This document shows, in pieces, positions 44,251-51,037 of a DNA stretch of 52,742 nt; within the stretch, counting starts at the first letter, position 1, and each line of letters starts with the position of its first letter. This stretch comes from Leptospira bourretii (lineage in GTDB: Bacteria; Spirochaetota; Leptospiria; Leptospirales; Leptospiraceae), in NCBI RefSeq assembly GCF_004770145.1, contig NZ_RQFW01000026.1, forward strand, positions 1-52,742, written 5' to 3'. Made by a program: the position numbers and the translations under genes. The notes under the pieces are model-generated. The model made no database searches. It was not told the DNA's origin and was given only the letters and a program-made list of their open reading frames with translations.

Positions 44251-44284
44251 CTCCAGTAAGTATAATAAAGTATACTTGCTGGAG
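44251..44284. promoter_or_regulatory. AbiE promoter/operator palindrome
   Basis: CTCCAGTAAGTATA (44251-44264) and TATACTTGCTGGAG (44271-44284) are inverted repeats with 13 of 14 positions matching and a 6-bp spacer. The left arm overlaps a TATAAT -10 box (44261-44266), and the right arm holds the ribosome site of the antitoxin gene. This position fits the autorepression known for AbiEi antitoxins. Confidence 0.75.
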
Positions 44285-44295
44285 AAAGCAAAACA

Positions 44296-44889
44296 ATGTA
44301 TAAAACACACAGGGTTGTAATGGAAGAACTTTCGTCTTTTGCTTCTCCAAAATCTAAATTGAGCAAAATGATTCGATCTAAAGAGATTCTCCATTTAAAG
44401 AGAGGAGTTTTTCTAGAACCAAATGATAAAACGAATTCCATGTTTAGTATTGCTTCGGTGTTATATGGCCCATCGTATATATCTTTTGAATCGGCACTTG
44501 CACACTATGGCATGATTCCAGAGAGGGTGAAGGGGATCATTTCCGCAACGTACAACAAAAATAAAAACAAGAAGTTCCATACACCTATTGGCGACTTTTA
44601 TTATTATTATCTTCCAAAGTTTGCGTATCCATTTGGAATTGTTCGCAAAGAAGAAGGAGAACAAGGTTTTTTAATTGCTACACCTGAAAAAGCAATCCTG
44701 GATTTGATTTACAAAAATTCGAAATTAAAAGAAGTAAAAGAACTTAAGGATTTTCTAATAGAAGACAAAAGAATTGAGGAAGAGTGGTTATCGAGACTAG
44801 ATGAGAGTGAGGTCGCAAAATTATGTTTAATTTATAGACAACCTCAATGTTTATTGTTCCCAAAAATGCTAAGGAAATATTATGCATAG
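44296..44889 (+). CDS. abiEi: AbiEi-type antitoxin (type IV toxin-antitoxin)
   Basis: A 197-aa protein. The N-terminal region is a wing-HTH-like segment (SKLSKMIRSKEILHLKRGVFLEP), followed by the AbiEi core: YISFESALAHYGMIPE, ATYNKNKNKKF, and the block GFLIATPEKAILDLIY. AbiEi proteins repress their own promoter and counter the nucleotidyltransferase toxin. The perfect-type operator lies just upstream. It overlaps the toxin gene by 8 nt. It probably contributes to plasmid maintenance and phage abortive infection. Confidence 0.87.
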   Translation: MYKTHRVVMEELSSFASPKSKLSKMIRSKEILHLKRGVFLEPNDKTNSMFSIASVLYGPSYISFESALAHYGMIPERVKGIISATYNKNKNKKFHTPIGDFYYYYLPKFAYPFGIVRKEEGEQGFLIATPEKAILDLIYKNSKLKEVKELKDFLIEDKRIEEEWLSRLDESEVAKLCLIYRQPQCLLFPKMLRKYYA

Positions 44890-45745
44890 CGCTGTAGAAA
44901 GTATGCTGGAAAAATATCAGTGTAACACTGCTGATGATTATAAAAATGCATTAAAAGAAATTATACAAGAGATTGCTCTTTTAGGTCTTTTCCGGAATGG
45001 ATTTTTTAATCACGCAGCATTTTATGGAGGAACTGCCCTAAGAATTTTTTATAAATTAGATCGTTTCTCCGAAGATTTAGATTTCAGTCTATTTCGTAAA
45101 AATAAAAAATTTCAACTCAACAACTATTTAAGATCTCTTGAGGATGAATTGGGTTCCTTTGGTTTTGAAATGTCGGTCGAGATGAAAACAAAAAAAAATG
45201 AAAGTCAAATTCAGTCTGCATTCATTAAAGGAGGGACCCTTGTTCATCTTATTAAGATTAATACTAATCAGAATCTCGGACTTAACGTTCCAGACAATGA
45301 ACAATTGAAAATTAAATTAGAGATCGACATCGATCCTCCTTCAAAAGCATCCTATGAAACTAAATACCTTTTAAAGCCAATCCCGTTTCCCGTAACACTA
45401 TTTACCAAACCATGTTTATTCGCAGGAAAGATACATGCAGTATTATGTAGAGATTGGAAATCCCGCGTAAAAGGAAGGGATTTTTATGATTTTGTTTGGT
45501 ATTTGGGAAACAGAACGCCAGTTGATTTGACTCATCTAAAATCGAGGATGGTACAATCTGGCCATTTAGATCCAAGTGAAAAATTGACTCTTCCCATTTT
45601 AAAACAAATGCTGATCGAACGCTTTAAAACAATTTCGATTTCGCAAGCAAAAGCAGACATCCAACCATTTATAACGAATGCAAATGTATTAGATCTTTGG
45701 TCACCAGAGTTTTTTATACAAATTACAAAAGATAATTTAGAATAG
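44882..45745 (+). CDS. abiEii: AbiEii nucleotidyltransferase toxin
   Basis: A 287-aa protein of the AbiEii/MenT nucleotidyltransferase family. AAFYGGTALR (46-54) is the GG motif and RFSEDLDFSL (Asp65, Asp67) holds the metal-binding aspartates. LKIKLEIDIDPP carries a later acidic residue. The C-terminal FAGKIHAVLCRDWKSRVKGRDFYDFVWYL is the conserved AbiEii segment. Members transfer nucleotides to tRNA or other targets and stop growth when the antitoxin is lost. All expected motifs are present, so it should be active. Confidence 0.9.
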   Translation: MHSAVESMLEKYQCNTADDYKNALKEIIQEIALLGLFRNGFFNHAAFYGGTALRIFYKLDRFSEDLDFSLFRKNKKFQLNNYLRSLEDELGSFGFEMSVEMKTKKNESQIQSAFIKGGTLVHLIKINTNQNLGLNVPDNEQLKIKLEIDIDPPSKASYETKYLLKPIPFPVTLFTKPCLFAGKIHAVLCRDWKSRVKGRDFYDFVWYLGNRTPVDLTHLKSRMVQSGHLDPSEKLTLPILKQMLIERFKTISISQAKADIQPFITNANVLDLWSPEFFIQITKDNLE

Positions 45746-45826
45746 AAAAGGTGTTTGTTCGATAGGAAAATTGAAACATAGTTTGCCTTTAGAATCCAAA
45801 CCAAAACGAATTGTCATGCCATTAAA

Positions 45827-45844
45827 TGACCAGTAAAATGGTCA
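45827..45844. promoter_or_regulatory. Possible operator upstream of the hipB remnant
   Basis: A perfect 6-bp inverted repeat, TGACCA-gtaaaa-TGGTCA, ends 22 nt before the hipB ATG. HipB proteins bind palindromes in their own promoter, so this may be a relic operator. Confidence 0.45.
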
Positions 45845-45866
45845 ATAGACTGATCATATAGAGTTT

Positions 45867-46199
45867 ATGAAAATTACGAGAACCTATTCTAAGATGGCAA
45901 GGGAAGCATCTGTGTTACTCGGCAAAGAAATCCAAGTTGCTAGAAAGGAAAGAGCTTGGTCGGAACAAGTGCTTGCCGATCGAATTGGTATTTCGCGAAC
46001 CACTTAGCAAAAAATAGAAGCAGGTGATATGACCGTGGCAATTGGTTTGGTTTTCGAAGCGGCCGTCATCCTTGGCATTCCCATCTTTTTGGAAGAGAAT
46101 CCTTCCCTTTCCAAATCCATTCGAAAAACAACAGACAAGTTGACTTTGTTACCAAAACGAATCCGTAACAAAACAAAGAAGGTGAAAGATGACTTCTAA
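45867..46199 (+). pseudogene. hipB: hipB-like XRE antitoxin, stop codon in HTH
   Basis: The frame reads LLGKEIQVARKERAWSEQVL, ADRIGISRTT, TAG, QKIEAGDMTVAIGLVFEAAVILGIPIF. This is a HipB/XRE HTH protein of 110 codons in which the Leu codon before QKIE has become TAG (46005-46007, codon 47). The stop is in the DNA-recognition region, so no functional repressor is expected. Its end overlaps the hipA start by 11 nt. Confidence 0.82.
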
Positions 46200-46616
46200 A
46201 GAAGCCTATGTTTGGATTTGGTTAGAAGAGCTCTTCCGAAGACTAGTCTTCAATATCCTTTGTGGCAACACCGACGACCATGTAAGAAATTATGCTGCCT
46301 TTTGGGATGGAAATTCTCTTACGCTTACACCGGCCTACGATATCTGTCCGTAAGCACGATCTGGGAACGAAGCATCCCAAGCCATGCTCATCTCCGGTGA
46401 AGACAGAAGGAATCGAATTGAGGTTTGTCTCAATGCTCGCAATCAATTTCTACTTTCGAAAGCTAAGGCCATGGAGATTGTAAAACACCAAATCCATACC
46501 ATTGAAAAAAGTGGAAGTCTGTTGGCGACGAGGTCAAGTTAAGCCAGGTGGACAGAAATCTTCTTTGGAAACGACAGTTTTTGAATCCATATTCGATGAA
46601 AGGTGTGAAAGGTTAG
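46189..46616 (+). pseudogene. hipA: hipA-like kinase remnant with internal deletion
   Basis: The start MTSKEAYVWIWL is a normal HipA N-terminus but jumps straight to ELFRRLVFNILCGNTDDHVRN, the catalytic-loop region. Some 200-250 codons are therefore missing. A TAA (46351-46353) replaces the Gln in CP(Q)ARSGNE. A frameshift near 46510 is needed to read the end, VDRNLLWKRQFLNPYSMKG. The kinase is inactive. With the hipB stop this is a dead toxin-antitoxin locus. Confidence 0.82.
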
Positions 46617-46782
46617 GAAACAGTAAAAATGAGTAGCTTAAAGTGCGCATTAAACTACTAAGATGTTATCGCTTCCTTTTTACGATTCCAAATTTATATT
46701 TCAATACATGATTGGACGGCTGATTCGTCTTAAATGAACCGTACAGCGTTTACACCATCTAGCAATGAAAAACGAATCCTTT

Positions 46783-46887
46783 ATGAATACGAAACTCGAC
46801 AAAACACCCACGTTTCCTGTCGAATTTGTCGAAATTGTCGAATTTTTACACCAAAAACAGCATAGAGGATCACTTCACAATGCTTGA
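46783..46887 (+). CDS. Possible 34-aa ORF containing three 9-bp tandem repeats
   Basis: MNTKLDKTPTFPVEFVEIV... is a small frame with a weak start site. Its middle consists of three adjacent TGTCGAAWT units (46818, 46827, 46836). The repeats could instead be iterons, since the Rep candidate gene ends 25 nt away. Coding status is doubtful. The rest of 46617-46911 is without gene. Confidence 0.25.
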   Translation: MNTKLDKTPTFPVEFVEIVEFLHQKQHRGSLHNA

Positions 46888-46911
46888 ATTTTGGAGAGTG
46901 CTGCATTGGTT

Positions 46912-47856
46912 CTAAGCGACTTTATCATGAGAATTCACGTTTGAAATCGGAATCCTATTTAGGTTTGGTACCTTCGGTTGGTAATGATGGGAGCTTTTCT
47001 GTTTCGACTTTATTTTCCTTGGATAAGGAATTGTTTTCAAGGAAGGAATGAAAGCTCTTAAGTATTCTTGCAAATAACCTCGTTTCTGGATCCAATGCAA
47101 CATACAAATGACTCGATGGAATAACTCAGAATTGGTCTCTGTTTCAGGGAATCTTCGATAAATCCTTTTTATGATACGTTTACTCAAATAGTGATTTGGT
47201 TCTGATACAAATCCAAAAGACGATAAATCCCAATTCAATTTATCTAGTTCTTTGCCATGCTCTGGTGATTCTTCTCTTCCGCAATATCCAAAGTATTTTA
47301 CTCCATCCCCTTTTAACTTATCGAACCATAGTTTATTCGCCTTTCTTTTGGGACCATTTTGCATTGGAGGATTGAACAATGTATTCGCTAGATTTTCCTT
47401 TAGTTTCCGTTTAAAGTTTCTGATTTGTCCTTTCGGTATGAAAACGTATCCATGGAGGTGAGGGTTGTATTGTCCATCAATTGCATTGCCTTCAAATGTC
47501 GTGATTGGTAGTTCTAATCCTTTGATATGATTCTTATAAATAGAGTAGTTCATCTGTTTTAGTGTTTTGTGAAGAGCTTCTTTTAATTCTTTCATATCTG
47601 CTTCCTTATCTCCTCTGCTTAATGTGAAAACATATCCAGTGTATCCACGTTTGCTATATACCGCATGGTTCTTCTTATTGTATTCTTTTAGGCAATTCCA
47701 CGTTGTTCGATTCGTGACTCGCTTCACATCTTTAATGTTCATCGATTCTTTGCCGTATTCTAGTTGAAGTTTCTTCCATTTCACTTCACAGATTCTATTT
47801 AGGTTATTATTCCTTAACCTTTGTTTGGTTGTACTGTCTGGGCATGGCTTGGCCAT
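46912..47856 (-). CDS. rep: HUH-type Rep (rolling-circle initiator) candidate
   Basis: A 314-aa basic protein. LELPITTFEG followed by NPHLHGYVFIP (His133-Leu-His135) is an HUH metal-binding motif, and GVKYFGYCGR (Tyr188, Tyr191) some 50 residues later supplies a candidate nicking Tyr. This order (HUH then Tyr) is that of Rep proteins of rolling-circle plasmids and related phages. AAGGAG lies 10 nt before the ATG at 47856. The C-terminal 60 residues are Lys/Pro/His-rich. It is the only initiator-like gene in the window besides the two HTH proteins. An HUH transposase or phage Rep origin is the main alternative. Confidence 0.65.
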   Translation of the reverse strand: MAKPCPDSTTKQRLRNNNLNRICEVKWKKLQLEYGKESMNIKDVKRVTNRTTWNCLKEYNKKNHAVYSKRGYTGYVFTLSRGDKEADMKELKEALHKTLKQMNYSIYKNHIKGLELPITTFEGNAIDGQYNPHLHGYVFIPKGQIRNFKRKLKENLANTLFNPPMQNGPKRKANKLWFDKLKGDGVKYFGYCGREESPEHGKELDKLNWDLSSFGFVSEPNHYLSKRIIKRIYRRFPETETNSELFHRVICMLHWIQKRGYLQEYLRAFIPSLKTIPYPRKIKSKQKSSHHYQPKVPNLNRIPISNVNSHDKVA

Positions 47857-48339
47857 ATACTTTTTTCTCCTTCTTCAAAAATTCGAAAGCCCGACAACAG
47901 ATCACAAGGACTTTGGGTCATCGCACTTTCTGGGGTTTTCAAAAGGAGGTCGTTTGGACGCCAAGTGATAACCTTGACTTTATCCTAGCGAATAATCGGA
48001 TATCGGAGAACCGATATCGCATATTTTTGTAATTATTTTCATTTTCGCTGTACGAAAAAAAATTCATGAAATTCAAATTGTGAAGTTCAGAAAACAGGCT
48101 CTTAAAAATTCGGTAATCGTAATTATTATAATATACTTACGTGATTTATCCGCACTCTGCTACATTTGATGCATTAAGTGATGAAGTTGTATGGATGAAT
48201 TTTTTTATTTCCGGGGTTCTTCCGAGTATTTACTCGGAGAAACCCTCACTTACACAAACGCGAATTATGTGCTGCAATTGCTGCAACCATATAAGATCAC
48301 CTGAAAGAGTATCAGGAAATCCAAAAAGAGAGAGCCTAT
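47857..48339. other. Candidate replication origin region with strong hairpin
   Basis: No convincing gene. At 48214-48245 a hairpin pairs GGGTTCTTCCGAGTA with TACTCGGAGAAACCC (13 of 15 pairs) with a TT loop; the tip is GAGTATTTACTC. The hairpin is not followed by a T run on either strand, so it is not a simple terminator. A stem-loop with an AT-rich tip upstream of an HUH Rep gene is the usual form of a rolling-circle double-strand origin. The palindromic GATATCGGAGAACC element is at 47999-48012. Confidence 0.5.
47999..48012. promoter_or_regulatory. Shared 14-bp element upstream of rep (copy 1)
   Basis: GATATCGGAGAACC occurs here and at 48772-48785, in both cases upstream of a minus-strand gene (rep and the HTH gene). 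Here it is followed by GATATCG, which makes an inverted repeat (GGATATCGGAGAACCGATATCG). A common regulator, perhaps the HTH protein, may bind both. Confidence 0.5.
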
Positions 48340-48726
48340 CTAAAGACTTGGATCCTCTAATTCCTCATTCATTTGGGAAGTGGAGGTCATCTCTTCATAA
48401 CTTAACTGAGGTAGGATCGTTTTCATTCGAATGGATTCTTGAATATCCGTTTTAACTTGTTCAAGAGCCTGTTTGAATTTTGGATCATTCTTTGACCATT
48501 GCGTTATGATTGTATGATTTTTATTCAGTTCTTTTGCCGTTTCACGGTAACTATATCCACTTTTGATTAAGACCAAAGCGGTTTGTTTTTCGGCTGATAG
48601 ACCGGGGTAGGGGTTCCCGAAAATATCATTTCTCTTATGCAATGCCTGCATGATATTCATTACAGATCTTTGAATTTGATCCGTGGTCAGGTAACTTTCT
48701 TGTTTGGTAGCTAATTGATTTTGCAA
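48340..48726 (-). CDS. Small HTH protein next to rep
   Basis: A TTG start at 48726 is chosen because AAGGAG lies 7 nt upstream; the longer ATG frame (48789) has no ribosome site and would include the 14-bp element. The 128-aa protein contains a homeodomain-like HTH: EKQTALVLIKSGYSYRETAKELNKNHTIITQWSKN, as in small terminase or transposase-type and copy-control DNA binders. The C-terminal half is helical. It lies upstream of rep on the same strand. A role in regulating rep or binding the origin is inferred. Confidence 0.65.
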   Translation of the reverse strand: MQNQLATKQESYLTTDQIQRSVMNIMQALHKRNDIFGNPYPGLSAEKQTALVLIKSGYSYRETAKELNKNHTIITQWSKNDPKFKQALEQVKTDIQESIRMKTILPQLSYEEMTSTSQMNEELEDPSL

Positions 48727-48771
48727 ATCGATTCTCCTTAATTGAATTACCTTGATTTTATAAAGTTTTCC

Positions 48772-48785
48772 GATATCGGAGAACC
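48772..48785. promoter_or_regulatory. Shared 14-bp element upstream of the HTH gene (copy 2)
   Basis: Identical to 47999-48012. Here it forms part of the perfect palindrome TCCGATATCGGA (48769-48780) just upstream of the gene's ribosome site, a good place for autoregulation. Confidence 0.5.
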
Positions 48786-49054
48786 CCATTTTGCGATTTA
48801 TCGATATTTCATAAAAAAAATTTCAGATTTTTGATTCTTGCCCATTCGAGCGAAAATATCGTAATTTTTACCAAAATCGAACTAGATCTGGTATTGTTTT
48901 CAAAATTTCTAAGATTTCATGCGTTAAGGTGCTGATGGAACCTATAGAAAATATTTTAAAAAATTTTTCTAAACGAAAGTTGCCTTTTACAGAAATAATT
49001 GGCAGGATAAAAAACTTTTCTTACTAATCATGATTCTAAATTAAGTTCGAGCAC

Positions 49055-50719
49055 ATGGACAAACAAACTATAGATGCGTATGATCGGCCGACCGATACTT
49101 ATTTCGATAGGCAAGAACGGTTCCATCATAGTTATATTTCGGAAATCGAATTTTACCTAAAAGAGAGTGGAGTCACTCATGCAAATGTATTGGATATAGG
49201 AACTGGTTCTGGTAAATTTGTAGAACAGTTAAACTCGAATGGTTGGAATGCGATTAGAATCTAACCCAGTAGTCAGATATTAGATCGTATTAGCGCAAAC
49301 CATCCTCATCGCGCTCTGAAAATTCAAATGGGAAGTCTTCCTCATTTACCAACATTTTCTGATTCATTTCATTTGATCTCTGCTTTCGCAGTTCTGCAAC
49401 ATATTCCAAAGCAAGATTTATTTTTATCCTTATTCAACATCAAACAAAACTTAAAAGTCGGTGGGTATTTTGTTTTTAGTTTACCTGAAAATCGAATGGA
49501 TCTGGATAACGATTCACGAGACAAAGAGAGAAGACTCCATTGCCTTTATCATTTAAAAGAGATAACTATGATTTTAGAACAACTTGGTTTCCAAGTCATT
49601 ATGGAATCACACTTCTCAGACAGTGAATACCGTGGTTGGTCTTGGTCTTTCTGCATTCTCAAGTTAGAACACAAACAATCTCTTCCTTTGGATACCATTG
49701 ACTCCCTTCTCAATCGCGAAAGAAAAACTGCCACTTACAAACCTGCATTACTCAGAGCACTCTGCGATATTGCTTTAGAAAATCTTAATTTAGTCGAATA
49801 TGTATCGGATCATGTATTCATTCCCATCCGATTGGTTGCAGAAAAGTGGGTAGTCTACTTTTGGAATCTTTTCTCTGCACCTATCTATTTACCGCAGGTA
49901 TCCTCTGATAAACTAGATAAACCTTCGAGTTTGCGAAAAACTTTTGCATCCTTACAATCAAAGCTCAATATCTTAGATGATTTTTTAGAGAAACAAGCCT
50001 TGTTCCATTCAGGCAAACTCATCGATATGGATTTGCAAAAACATATGAATTTGTTTCTAGGGCAGTGGGAACAAACGATCATCAAAGGACCTATCCAATA
50101 CACATCCAATGGTGATTTGTTTCACTATGATCCTAAACGACAAATGATTTCGATGCCGATTGCAATCTGGCGAGAGTTTGTTCTATTTGAGTCTTGGATC
50201 CGTGATGCGGTGATCTTAAGATGGGCCGGAGAAATCGAAAGGCTTTCTCGCAAGTCCGTTCGAACAGGACTTGCCTTTGATTATTTAATGATGGGTCAAA
50301 ACTTAGAACGCAAACAAAACCAAGTCCGTAGTTTATTCTTAAAAAAAACTGACTTAGCTTGTATTTGGACAGGCAAACCGTTAAACAAATCGAATCTAGA
50401 CATTGATCACGGCATTCCTTATGCATATTGGAAAAATAACTACCTATGGAACTTATTCCCAACAGATACAAAATCCAATCGAAGGAAAAGTGAGAAGATA
50501 CCAAGTGCCGAATTGATTATGAAAAGTGAACTTCCCATTCGAGACCATTGGATATATGTTTTTCAATTAAGACCGAATCAATTCACCTTTGAACTCAAAA
50601 ACTTTTTAGGAAAATATTACGAAGCGAGGGATTGGGATAAAACTTTGTTTGCTTTGTTTCAAGAGACAGCAGAGACAATAGCGAGTAGACGAGAGGTTTT
50701 GCGGTGGGAAGGTGAGTGA
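49055..50719 (+). pseudogene. SAM methyltransferase + HNH nuclease fusion interrupted by one stop
   Basis: One frame of 555 codons is broken only by TAA at 49262-49264 (codon 70). The first part has a class I methyltransferase motif I, VLDIGTGSGKF (45-55). Directly after the stop come SSQILDRISANHP and FHLISAFAVLQHIP, the normal continuation of such a domain. Residues about 150-420 are an unassigned helical region. An HNH domain lies at about 436-480: CIWTGKPL, DIDHGIPYAYW (His452) and NLFPTDTKSNRRKSEK. A methyltransferase fused to an HNH nuclease could be a restriction-like or anti-phage protein. The stop suggests a recent loss, a reading error or readthrough; the downstream 464 codons remain intact and could start at the ATG at 49328. 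Confidence 0.75.
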
Positions 50720-51037
50720 GAGGGGAAGTAGTAAAGCTCTGAGGGTATAGCTTCGCCCCATGAGTTACAGGAGAGGATTTGAATAGTGACATCTTCTCAA
50801 TTGATGAGATGATAGAGTGGTCGAAAAAAGAATATGCAATATAAATATTTTAGGTATGCGAAGATGGTTTTAATAGAATTAAATGTCCCATCTCGAATCG
50901 GAAGGCGAGACTATACAAATTGAATTTTGAAAAGAAATTAAAAATGAATGGTGCAACTCAAAATATTTTTTCTACTTTTCACTAATCGAATCCTCGTTAG
51001 ACTTTGTTTTGTCCTACCTGAAAGGTAAATTATCTCA
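50720..51037. other. Intergenic region upstream of the type ISP gene
   Basis: No gene is seen. It contains ATAGCTTCGCCCC (50747-50759), also present at 13609-13621 inside attC5, both followed by a TGAGT-like sequence. The rest is AT-rich and should hold the restriction gene promoter; I cannot point to clear -35/-10 boxes. Confidence 0.4.

Noticed and set aside
48214..48245. Rho-independent terminator for the small HTH gene
   Set aside because: The stem is strong, but neither strand has a T run directly after it, so an origin structure is a better fit.
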